50,721 bases of DNA, taken from positions 1 through 50,721 of the forward strand of contig JAAXWQ010000011.1 of assembly GCA_013335115.1 (NCBI GenBank). The letters are read 5' to 3'. The number at the start of each line of letters is the position of its first letter. The first letter of the stretch is position 1. Shown here piece by piece: positions 25,194 through 33,874 of the stretch. A program made the position numbers and the translations under genes. The DNA is from Chlorobiaceae bacterium (lineage in GTDB: Bacteria; Bacteroidota; Chlorobiia; Chlorobiales; Chlorobiaceae). Under the pieces are notes generated by a model. That model had not been told where the DNA came from and ran no database searches. It worked only from the letters and a program-made list of their open reading frames with translations.

Positions 25194-25931
25194 TCATGGC
25201 CGTGTTTCCCTTTCTGCCGTTATGACCCCTGCAGCAGCAAGGAAGTTCAGAAGCATCGTGCGTCCGGTTCTGGTATACTCCTCCTGGATGCGGTCGAACT
25301 CTGCCAGCAGGCTTTCACGGTTCATTGCCCTGAGGTCGGGGTCGAGGTGCGTCCAGGTTTCGAACATTGTTCGTGTCAACTCGAAATGGCACTGCAAACC
25401 CCAAGCGCGGTGGCCGATCCTCACGACCTGGTTCCGGCATCCTTTTCCCGTACCGAGGAGCGTCATCCCGGTTGACGGCACGACCGTTTCGCCATGCAGC
25501 TGGAAAACGGGAAGCTGGTCCGGAAGCCCCCTGAACAGGGGATCGTTCCGGCCTTCAGGAGTGAGTGTTACCGTGTAAGGGGTGCCATCGGGTTCATGGA
25601 ATCCAGCTTCTTTCACCGGGGCGGAGACGACGGCGCCACCGGCGGCTTTGACCATCACCTGCAGTCCCAGGCAGATGCCAAGGCAGGGGATGCCTGCTTC
25701 GAACGTTTCGCGGATGCAATGGAGTTCGTCAATCATGGCCGGTGTCGCGTCGTTGGCGCTCTGCGGCCCCCCCAGCACTACGATGCAGGTATATCTCCGG
25801 GGATCCGGGATTGCCGTCCCCTTAAACAGGTAGCAGCAATCGAAACCGATAGAATGTTCGAGCAGGAGGTCGAGGAGAAGGCCAGGGCCTTCATGGGCAA
25901 TGTTCTGCACGATCAGCACTTGTTTGCTCAT
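25194..25931 (-). CDS. Class I glutamine amidotransferase-like protein
   Basis: A 245-residue protein of the GATase1 family (GMP-synthase-like amidotransferases), which hydrolyse glutamine or gamma-glutamyl compounds. The oxyanion/catalytic motif GIPCLGICLGLQ holds the nucleophile Cys, and GLQCHFELT supplies the His-x-Glu pair. IVVLGGPQSAND at about residue 50 is typical. No synthetase domain is fused. The start MSKQVLIVQN at 25931 fits relatives, though no ribosome site is visible; a longer frame reaches 25967. The substrate is unknown. Confidence 0.85.
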   Translation of the reverse strand: MSKQVLIVQNIAHEGPGLLLDLLLEHSIGFDCCYLFKGTAIPDPRRYTCIVVLGGPQSANDATPAMIDELHCIRETFEAGIPCLGICLGLQVMVKAAGGAVVSAPVKEAGFHEPDGTPYTVTLTPEGRNDPLFRGLPDQLPVFQLHGETVVPSTGMTLLGTGKGCRNQVVRIGHRAWGLQCHFELTRTMFETWTHLDPDLRAMNRESLLAEFDRIQEEYTRTGRTMLLNFLAAAGVITAERETRP

Positions 25932-26623
25932 GGCAGGGGATTGGAGTTTGGACGTTGGTGTCGTCATTATGATACTGTTTTTCAGTCTGTGACGTGGAAA
26001 ATAGTCAATATCGATTTCGCCACGGACGATATATGGTATTGCCAGTGGTAATCCGGTCAGTATGGAGCAGCTTCATGGACCAGAAATGACCCGTGGGGTC
26101 AGGGAATATGTCCTGAATGTGTGACGTATATAGATAATTTTTGTATAAATTAGCCAAAGAACCTGGTGTTCTCGTGGCTGTAGAAGCTTGTTCATGGTGA
26201 GCATCCGTGCGGTTTTCGTCTGATCTGACCGGGCGTTTCCGGAGGCAGTTAAGGGAACGATTATTTTTCTGTTTTTTTTATAAGATGTGTGGCCGGTATA
26301 GATATACGCCAGTGTAATTATTGGTTTCTCCCCCCTCTTATCCCTCAATCAAAGGGTGCTCTGTTGCTTGAATAGCTGAAATTCACTGAGCACTTGCACC
26401 GTCGCGCCTTGTTGCCCTTGCCTTATCGGGTTGGCCGCGCCACAAGGTGCGACTGGAAATTGTGGCCGTCGTTGCCGGATTGGTATGCATTACCGGCTGC
26501 GGATTTGATGATCCGGAATTTTATTGAAAGAATGAACTTTACGACCGTCATGTTTTCGGCGGCCGTCCAAACGGGCCGGAGGTGTTCCTTCGAACCCGAA
26601 AATACAGGACTTGGGGAAAAGCT
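25932..26623. other. Long intergenic region upstream of response regulator
   Basis: Nearly 700 bp with several short frames, none with a good start or family resemblance. AT-rich parts at 26110-26160 and 26260-26330 may carry promoters of the divergent amidotransferase and regulator genes. An imperfect hairpin (ggccgt / acgggcc) lies near 26562-26579. No RNA gene was recognised. Confidence 0.35.
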
Positions 26624-27376
26624 ATGAACCAGCAGCAAGAGCGCAATGCACTCGATTTCAGGGTGGCCATTGTCGATGGTGACCAGGTGTTTCGTGAAGC
26701 CATGGTCGATTTTCTGAAACTCCAGGGATATCAAACCGAAGGATTCGGATCTGCAGGGGAATTTTACCAGCAGCTGTTGTCGGCACGCTACGACCTGATG
26801 ATCGTGGATTTCGGCCTGAATGACCAGGGTGGGCTCCTCTTGTGCGAGTATGTCAGGAAAAATACCGAGGCATACATCATCATGCTCTGTCCCGTTCCGG
26901 AAATCGATACCCGTCTTGCCGCATATGCATCAGGAGCTGATTTCTGCCTGGTCAAGCCCATCGACAGTCGGGAACTCGCTGCACTGAGTGCCAATTTGTC
27001 GGATCGTATGGAAAGGTTTCGGTCAAAAATCTGCACCGTGCCTCCTGCCGTCGAAAAGGGGTCGGCTGAAAGTGTCACGCCCTGGAAGCTATTCAGGAGC
27101 GACTGGTCACTCCATACGCCCAAAGGAGATGCCGTTTCCCTGACGGCAAAAGAGTACGATTTCTTGCTCTCCCTGGTATTGCAGAGCACGGCGATCGTGA
27201 CCCGTCAGTACATACTCAAGATTCTCGGTTACCAGCCGGACGACAAGGGGAACCGGGCGCTCGAATCCCTTATTTACCGGCTCCGAAAGAAGATCGGGGA
27301 AACGGGCTGCGGGTTTCCGATAAAAACCTATAGAGGTCTCGGCTACTGCCTCGCATCCCCAGTTGTGTTGTCCTGA
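26624..27376 (+). CDS. Orphan OmpR-family response regulator with altered receiver
   Basis: A 250-residue regulator: receiver (about 10-125) with D62 in IVDFGLND and the lysine in LVKPID, then a winged-helix DNA-binding domain (about 160-245) with LTAKEYDFLLSLV and a closing KTYRGLGYCL. The first acidic pair is VDGD rather than DD/ED. The conserved Ser/Thr after beta-4 is replaced by Cys (IIMLCPV), so phosphorylation-coupled switching may differ. There is no kinase gene nearby. It is adjacent to, but convergent with, the efflux operon, so a regulatory link is possible but unproven. ATG 26624 follows ggggaaaa. Confidence 0.85.
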   Translation: MNQQQERNALDFRVAIVDGDQVFREAMVDFLKLQGYQTEGFGSAGEFYQQLLSARYDLMIVDFGLNDQGGLLLCEYVRKNTEAYIIMLCPVPEIDTRLAAYASGADFCLVKPIDSRELAALSANLSDRMERFRSKICTVPPAVEKGSAESVTPWKLFRSDWSLHTPKGDAVSLTAKEYDFLLSLVLQSTAIVTRQYILKILGYQPDDKGNRALESLIYRLRKKIGETGCGFPIKTYRGLGYCLASPVVLS

Positions 27377-27401
27377 CGGTCGGGATAACACGGATCCCGG
27401 T

Positions 27402-28931
27402 TTATTCAAGCCCCGCCTTTTTCCTCGCTTCGGCGTCCTGCTGCCAGCCACCGCCGAGGGCGACGTAAAGCGCGGAGGCGTCCTGCAGCCTGCGGGCCTG
27501 GGCCTGCAACAGTCCGATGCGCGCCTGCCGGTACTGGATGTCGGCCAGGAGTACGTGCACATACCCGACCAACCCTGAGTGGTAGTTGGCCTGGACGAGG
27601 TCGAGCGCCAGCTTCGTGTCCCTGACGGCCCTTGATTGCGCATCCGCGAGCTCGGCATCGTGGCCGAGCGCCCTGATGATGTCGGCCACCTGGGCGAATG
27701 CGGCGAGTACGGTCTGGCGGTAGAGGGCCAGTTGTTGATCCCTTGCGGCAATCGCGGCCCTGCGTTTCGCGTTGAGCGAGCCTCCGTTGAAGAGCGGCTG
27801 CGTCACGCCGGCACCTATTGCCCAGAAGCCGTTCCCTCCGTCCGTCAGCCCGTTCATGGCGCTGCCCGATCGTTCATAGGTGCCGTTGAGGGTAAAGCTC
27901 GGGAACATGGCTGCCGTTGCCACGCCGATGGAGGCGTTAGCCGCATGCAGCCGGGCTTCGGCGGCGAGGATGTCTGGGCGCTGGCGTACCAGTTCCGATG
28001 GAAGTGAGAGGGGGAGTCGTTCCGGTAGCGAAATGCCGGAGAGCCTCAGCTCCGGAGCCTGCCATTCGGCCGGGGTCTTTCCGGCAAGGCTCGCCAGCAG
28101 GTGCTCCGACTGGTTCAGTTGCTGCCTGACTGGCGGCAGGCTCGCTTCGAGGGCGTCGAGCTGCCCCTGCAGTGCCAGTACGGCGGCATAAGTTGCGATT
28201 CCCGACCGGTACTGCTTGTCGGCGATAGCGAGCTGCTCCTTCTGGATGTCGATCAGCTGCCCGATTTCGTCAATCTCCTCGCGGTAGGCCGCGATGGCGA
28301 TGCAGGTGTTGACGATGTTGCCGGACAGCATCATGTAGGTGCCGATCGTCTCCGCCCGCTGCTCTTCGACCCGGGCTCCGAGCCCTTCGACGGCGCGGCG
28401 CTGTCCGCCGAACAGGTCGAGCGTGTAGCTTACCGAAGCCGAGAGGGTGGAAAGGTTGAAGATCGAGCCGGCCGGGCTACTGCTGCCCGCCCCCGAAGGG
28501 ATGTTCCCCCTGGATTGGTTGAATGCCGCACCGACCTGCGGAAAGAAGATGCCCGCTCCGGCACGCAGGTTTTCCCGGCTTTGGGTGAGGCTGGCCTGGG
28601 CGGCCTGCAGTCCCGGATTTCCGACGAGCCCGGCAGCTACGACGGAATCGATCCCGTTCGACCGGAACGAGCGCCACCAGTTCGCCGCAGGGCCGACGCC
28701 CTCGTCGAACCTTGGTCTGGCAACGTCGGGGGAGGTGTGCCTGGACGGGGGCTCGGGCCGGTCGTAGCGAGTGACGGCCGGAGCTTCGGGCCTGACAAAA
28801 TCAGGACCGACGGCGCATCCCGGCAGCGATAGCAGCCCGACGCCAAGGAGGGCAGCCAGGATGGATGGCGCCGCCTTCGCCGTGCGCTTATTTGCGGTTC
28901 GCTGCTTCTTCACCGATGTAGATGTCGACAA
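27402..28931 (-). CDS. Outer-membrane efflux lipoprotein (NodT/OprM-type, TolC family)
   Basis: A 509-residue outer-membrane channel of the RND/ABC efflux outer-membrane factor family. A signal peptide with lipobox LPGC (Cys39) is followed by VGPDFVRPEAP, the classic start of NodT/OprM proteins, two repeats of long alpha-hairpins and beta strands, and motifs LVRQRPDILAAEARL and PLFNGGSLNA. It is the last gene of a four-gene minus-strand operon and overlaps the adaptor gene by 44 nt. With the adaptor, ATPase and permease it forms a complete MacAB-TolC-like exporter; the cargo is unknown. Confidence 0.92.
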   Translation of the reverse strand: MSTSTSVKKQRTANKRTAKAAPSILAALLGVGLLSLPGCAVGPDFVRPEAPAVTRYDRPEPPSRHTSPDVARPRFDEGVGPAANWWRSFRSNGIDSVVAAGLVGNPGLQAAQASLTQSRENLRAGAGIFFPQVGAAFNQSRGNIPSGAGSSSPAGSIFNLSTLSASVSYTLDLFGGQRRAVEGLGARVEEQRAETIGTYMMLSGNIVNTCIAIAAYREEIDEIGQLIDIQKEQLAIADKQYRSGIATYAAVLALQGQLDALEASLPPVRQQLNQSEHLLASLAGKTPAEWQAPELRLSGISLPERLPLSLPSELVRQRPDILAAEARLHAANASIGVATAAMFPSFTLNGTYERSGSAMNGLTDGGNGFWAIGAGVTQPLFNGGSLNAKRRAAIAARDQQLALYRQTVLAAFAQVADIIRALGHDAELADAQSRAVRDTKLALDLVQANYHSGLVGYVHVLLADIQYRQARIGLLQAQARRLQDASALYVALGGGWQQDAEARKKAGLE

Positions 28932-29821
28932 GTTGACCTGGATAGAGGGTGATGCCTTCGGGCCTGGAGAAACTGAAGAGGAGCGGGAGCACCCTCACAT
29001 CGACCCGTTCTGACCTCTGGCTCGAAAGTTCGATTTTCGGCGAAACGTTCGGCTGGAACCTGACGAATTTCAGCGGCACGGTGACGCTGGTGCCCCTGAT
29101 GGACATGCGGGCGTGCATCTTCGAGGGTTCCGGGAGGCGCTGGATCAGGATTTCGTCGACGTAGCAGCGGACCGCAAGCTCGCCGTTCATGCTGCCCATT
29201 ACGATGACCGGGGCCATTGCGCCGGTGTAGGTGCTGTAGCCTCCCTGGCTTGAGATGTAGCTGCCGGGGGCGGTGTTGACCGACAGGATGGTCCCGTCGG
29301 AGACCGCCTTGAGCACATATCTTGAAAGCAGGGCTTCCGACGCCTGGTACTGCTTGCGGGCAAGTTCAAGCCCGGCTTTGGCCGACCTGACGGCGTTTGC
29401 CGCCGTGTCGAGGGCGTCACGGCTGACCGACCTCTGGTCGAGGTCCCACGATGCCTTCAGCTTGGCGAACTGGGCCTGCACGCCGTCAAGGGTGGCGGCG
29501 GCCACGTCGACCTGGGCCTTCGCCGATTCGGTCGCAGAGCCTTGCACCCGGTCGTCGAGTTCGAGCAGCGGCGTGCCCGACCTGACCTTCTGGCCTTCGG
29601 CTACCAGGATTTTCAGCACCGTACCCGAAACCTCGGGATAGATGTTGACGTTGGATCCGCTTTGTTGCGCACTCTCGATGATGCCGTTGGCGTAGATGCC
29701 TTTCGGGTACGGGTTCGACGCGGGCTTGAAGGCGGGCGGCTGCGGATTGGGGCGGATCTTCAGGAAAAACGAGTTCCCGAGTCCGAACAGGATGCCGACG
29801 ACTGCCAGGCCGATAAGGATT

Positions 29822-29832
<11 letters not shown>
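28888..29832 (-). CDS. HlyD/MacA-family periplasmic adaptor
   Basis: A 314-residue membrane-fusion protein: N-terminal anchor helix (about 5-25), lipoyl-like halves around a coiled-coil hairpin of roughly 90 residues, with IYPEVSGTVLKILVAEGQKV (first half) and YVLKAVSDGTILSVN (second half), and a beta-barrel ending LYPGQLVDIYIGE. Such adaptors link an inner-membrane ABC transporter to a TolC-type channel. It overlaps the ATPase gene by 11 nt and the channel gene by 44 nt, showing tight translational coupling. Closest in style to DevB/MacA. Confidence 0.9.
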
Positions 29833-30526
<694 letters not shown>

Positions 30527-30527
30527 G

Positions 30528-31664
30528 TCACCCCCTGAAGATATCGAACGGTTGGATCTGGAGCACCTTGCGCACGCCGATATAGCTCGACACACCCGCG
30601 ATGACCAGCACCATCAGGAGGGCGAATCCGAGAATCCCGAAGGTCATCTGCGCTGCATACTCCGGCAGGCGGAGCTTGGCTATCGTCATGAAGGTCGATG
30701 CGATGCCGACGCCGAGCCCATAACCGACGAGCGAGGTGAAGAACGCCTGGAAGAGGATCATCGAGATCAGCTCGCGACCTTTGGCGCCAATAGCCTTCAT
30801 GGCCCCGAATTTGTCGAGGTTCTCAAGGATGAAGGTGTAGAAGGTCTGGCCGGAGATGGAGAGGCCGACGATGAAGCTGATGGCCGTCATGAGCATGATG
30901 TTCATTCCCATGCCGGTCTTGAACGTGTAGAAGTCGGAAATCTTCTTGACGAACTGCTCGCTCGTGAGGGCTTCGTACCCGATCTTTGCGATTTCACGCT
31001 GGATGCGGGGGATATCCGACGGGTTTTTCGGCTCGATCAGGACATACGAGGTGGTGAATCTCGAGGAGGGGATGTAGGTGATGGCCCGATTGAACGTGGT
31101 GTAGAGGGTCGGGACGCCGAAAAGCCCTGAAGAAGCGACTTTGGCAAGTCCGACGATGACGCCCCTGTTGTCGTTGATTTCGAATTCGGTGCCCACTTTC
31201 GGGTATTCGAGCTTGGCGTACTCGGCATCCTTGACCACCAGGAAGGCGTTCTCTGCGAAGATGTCTTCAATTTTGCCGTCGACGAGCTCAGGCCTGCCGA
31301 ACAGGGTGGAGTCGTCGAGGCCGATGACCGTCACATTCTGGAATGTCCCGTCCTTGAGCTTCACCTGTGCGCCGCCATAGTAGAGCGGCACGGCGTAGTT
31401 CACCCCTTCAATGCTGCGGGCGGTCGAGAGCACGTAATCGGGCATGGGAATACTGCTGATGGTGTTGTTCACGGCAGGGTCCATAACCCAGATCCTGGCT
31501 CCGATATTGTAGACCGGAGCGCAGGACTTGGCGAGGATGCCGGTGAACATGGACAACATCATGACCATGAGGAACACCGCGAAAGTAATTCCGACCAGAA
31601 GGGCGGTGAACTTGCTTTTGTCGTTCACCAGTAGCCTGAGGGCTATTTTGAAGATGCCGGACAC
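30528..31664 (-). CDS. FtsX-like ABC transporter permease (DevC/MacB-type)
   Basis: A 378-residue permease with TM1 at about 20-42, a large periplasmic domain (about 45-260), and three C-terminal helices holding the conserved coupling motif DKFGAMKAIGAKGREL. The size and lack of a fused ATPase fit DevC. It is the first gene of the exporter operon; the start MSGIFKIALRLL is typical. DevBCA-type exporters move glycolipids or peptides through TolC channels; the cargo here cannot be read from sequence. Confidence 0.9.
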   Translation of the reverse strand: MSGIFKIALRLLVNDKSKFTALLVGITFAVFLMVMMLSMFTGILAKSCAPVYNIGARIWVMDPAVNNTISSIPMPDYVLSTARSIEGVNYAVPLYYGGAQVKLKDGTFQNVTVIGLDDSTLFGRPELVDGKIEDIFAENAFLVVKDAEYAKLEYPKVGTEFEINDNRGVIVGLAKVASSGLFGVPTLYTTFNRAITYIPSSRFTTSYVLIEPKNPSDIPRIQREIAKIGYEALTSEQFVKKISDFYTFKTGMGMNIMLMTAISFIVGLSISGQTFYTFILENLDKFGAMKAIGAKGRELISMILFQAFFTSLVGYGLGVGIASTFMTIAKLRLPEYAAQMTFGILGFALLMVLVIAGVSSYIGVRKVLQIQPFDIFRG

Positions 31665-31686
31665 CCTTGACCTCCCGATATCAGCT

Positions 31687-32085
31687 TTATTCGAACTCGA
31701 TCAGGGGCTGCCCGCTTTTGACGGCTTCACCCACCGAAGCGATTATCCGCTTTACTTTTCCGTCGACATGCGCCGTGATGTTCGTTTCCATTTTCATCGC
31801 TTCCAGCACGACCAGCAGGTCGTTGACCTGGAGCTGCTGGCCAGGCTGGACATTGATGCGCTGGACAATGCCCGAGATGGGGCTGCGGCACACCTTGTCG
31901 TCCGGCAGGCCATCCGACACCGGAGGCGCGGCCTGTTGCCGGGGCGCCTGCTCGACTGTCTGTCCCGATCGAATCGTGGCGGGGGTCGCTGAAGGGGTCG
32001 TTGGTGGCATTCGGACCTCTTCGCCTTCCACTACGTCCACATCAACTATGTATTTCTTTCCGTCTATGGTCAAGGTAAGCTGCAC
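31687..32085 (-). CDS. Biotin carboxyl carrier protein (1.3S-like)
   Basis: A 132-residue biotinyl carrier. An N-terminal segment (KKYIVDVDVVEGEEV), a Pro/Ala/Thr-rich linker (about 27-60), and a C-terminal biotinyl domain (65-132) with EAMKME carrying the biotinylated K98. It shuttles CO2 between the carboxyltransferase subunits encoded upstream. The GTG start at 32083-32085 is backed by aaggaga 8 nt upstream. No biotin carboxylase (AccC) is encoded in the cluster. That favours a transcarboxylase or decarboxylase over an ATP-dependent carboxylase, unless AccC is supplied from elsewhere. Confidence 0.9.
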   Translation of the reverse strand: MQLTLTIDGKKYIVDVDVVEGEEVRMPPTTPSATPATIRSGQTVEQAPRQQAAPPVSDGLPDDKVCRSPISGIVQRINVQPGQQLQVNDLLVVLEAMKMETNITAHVDGKVKRIIASVGEAVKSGQPLIEFE

Positions 32086-32096
32086 TGCTCGTCTCC

Positions 32097-32279
32097 TTAT
32101 TTATTGGTGCTGATGGCATGCGAGGACTGGATCGAGACCCGTCCCTGCTGGGACCACGAACTCGGCCCCAGTTCGCTGATGAATCGGGCCCGCCGGATCC
32201 TCACGTTCTTGCCGAGGTACGCGGCGATGGCCGCCGACATGATCATCAGGAGTTCCGGGGTGATTTCTTGTTCTTTCAT
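32097..32279 (-). CDS. Small OadG-like/carboxylase accessory protein
   Basis: A 60-residue protein with one short helix (ELLMIMSAAIAAYLGKNV) followed by RIRRARF and a C-terminal SWSQQGRVSIQSSH. It resembles small accessory subunits found between carboxyltransferase and biotin carrier genes in Bacteroidetes/Chlorobi-type operons, related in layout to the gamma subunit of oxaloacetate decarboxylase. It probably helps assemble the complex. It is packed between the two partner genes (11 and 21 bp gaps). Assignment is by context and pattern. Confidence 0.7.
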   Translation of the reverse strand: MKEQEITPELLMIMSAAIAAYLGKNVRIRRARFISELGPSSWSQQGRVSIQSSHAISTNK

Positions 32280-32300
32280 GGTCGTTGCGGTCGAAAATGG

Positions 32301-33851
32301 TTACAGTGGGATCAGGCCGTGCTTCTTCTGGGGCCTGAACTCCCGCTTGGAGTGGAGTACGTCGAGCGCCATGGCCAGGTAACGGCGCGTCTCCGCGGGT
32401 TCGATGATGTCGTCGACCTGCAGTCGGGCTGCGGCTGCATAAGGTGTCGCGAAGGTGTTGCGGTACTCCTCGACCAGCTCTTTCCGGCGGGTTACCGGGT
32501 CGGCGGCTTTCTTCATCTCCTCCCTGAAGATGATGTCGACGGCCCCGTCGGCACCCATGACGGCAATTTCGGCCGTTGGCCAGCAGATGACCCTGTCGGC
32601 GTCGAGGTCCTTGCTGCACATGGCCAGGTAAGCTCCGCCATATGCCTTGCGCAGGACGACGGTGATTTTCGGTACCGTCGCCGCCGAGTAGGCGAACAGC
32701 ATCTTCGCGCCGTGCCTGATGATGCCGCCGTACTCCTGGCGGACTCCCGGCAGGAAGCCGGGAACGTCGACCAGCGTGACGATCGGGATGTTGAAGGCGT
32801 TGCAGAACCGGATGAAGCGGGCAGCCTTGTCCGATGCGTCGATGTCGAGCACGCCGGCCATCACGCAGGGCTGGTTGGCCACGATGCCGACTGAGCGACC
32901 CTGTATCCGCGAGAAACCGATGACGATGTTCGGCGCGAATGATTCCTGCACCTCCAGGAAATCGCCGTGGTCCATGATGTGTCCGATGACCTCACGGACG
33001 TCGTAGGCCTGCTTCGGGTCGACCGGTACGACGGTGTTCAGGCGCTTGTCCGGCAAGATCACCTCTTCGGGTTCCAGCATAGGCGGGTCCTCGAGGTTGT
33101 TGGACGGGAGGAAGGAGAGCAGTCGCTTGCAGATGGCGATCGCCTCCAGGTCGTCTTCGGCAATGAAGTGGACCACGCCCGAGTTGTTCATCTGGGCAAT
33201 GGGACCACCCAGATCCTCCGAGGACACCTCTTCGCCGGTTACCGCCTTGATGACTGACGGGCCGGTGATGAACATTCGAGCCTGCCGGGTCTGGATGATG
33301 AAGTCGGTCAGCGCCGGACTGTAAGCCGCGCCACCGGCGCAAGGGCCACAGATGATCGATATCTGGGGCACCACGCCCGAGAGCATGACGTTGTTGTAGA
33401 AGATCTTCCCGTAACCGGAGAGGCTGTCGATGCCCTCCTGGATCCGGGCTCCTCCCGAGTCGTTGATGAAAACGAAGGGGGAGCCGGTCTTCAGCGAAGC
33501 CTGCATCATGCCGACGATCTTGGTGCAGTGCAGTTCGCCTGCAGAGCCGCCGCCGACGGTGAAGTCCTGGCTCGCCAGGTGCACCAGGCGTCCGTCGATG
33601 CTTCCCGCGCCGGTCACGACTCCGTCGGCCGGCATTTTCTTGCCTTCCATGCCGAACAGGTTGCACCGATGTTCGGCGAACAGCCCGGATTCCTGGAAGC
33701 TGTCCTGGTCGACGAGCGCCACGATGCGCTCCCTGGCCGTCAGGGCTCCCGCTTCGTGCTGCCGGTCGATCCTCGCCTGTCCTCCGCCGAGCTGCATATC
33801 GTCTTTCCTGTCGTTCAGCTCCTGCACGATCTCTTCTATGTTCCTGCTCAT
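32301..33851 (-). CDS. Acyl-CoA carboxyltransferase (PccB/MmdA/12S-like)
   Basis: A 516-residue carboxyltransferase of the propionyl-CoA carboxylase beta / methylmalonyl-CoA decarboxylase alpha / transcarboxylase 12S family. It moves CO2 between carboxybiotin and an acyl-CoA. Two crotonase-like halves are seen with oxyanion-hole glycines: FINDSGGARIQEG and CGPCAGGAAYSPA (first half), DVPGFLPGVRQE and RKAYGGAYLAM (second half). The Asp in the second active site (DVPGFLPG) is typical of substrates of the propionyl/methylmalonyl type. ATG 33851 follows aaggaa. The next gene downstream is the small accessory subunit. Confidence 0.92.
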   Translation of the reverse strand: MSRNIEEIVQELNDRKDDMQLGGGQARIDRQHEAGALTARERIVALVDQDSFQESGLFAEHRCNLFGMEGKKMPADGVVTGAGSIDGRLVHLASQDFTVGGGSAGELHCTKIVGMMQASLKTGSPFVFINDSGGARIQEGIDSLSGYGKIFYNNVMLSGVVPQISIICGPCAGGAAYSPALTDFIIQTRQARMFITGPSVIKAVTGEEVSSEDLGGPIAQMNNSGVVHFIAEDDLEAIAICKRLLSFLPSNNLEDPPMLEPEEVILPDKRLNTVVPVDPKQAYDVREVIGHIMDHGDFLEVQESFAPNIVIGFSRIQGRSVGIVANQPCVMAGVLDIDASDKAARFIRFCNAFNIPIVTLVDVPGFLPGVRQEYGGIIRHGAKMLFAYSAATVPKITVVLRKAYGGAYLAMCSKDLDADRVICWPTAEIAVMGADGAVDIIFREEMKKAADPVTRRKELVEEYRNTFATPYAAAARLQVDDIIEPAETRRYLAMALDVLHSKREFRPQKKHGLIPL

Positions 33852-33874
33852 GTATTCCTTGGGGTGTGTTTCTC

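Noticed and set aside
27381-27399. cgggat / atcccg hairpin between the regulator and efflux genes
   Set aside because: Only 6 bp with a weak T tail; too weak to list as a terminator.
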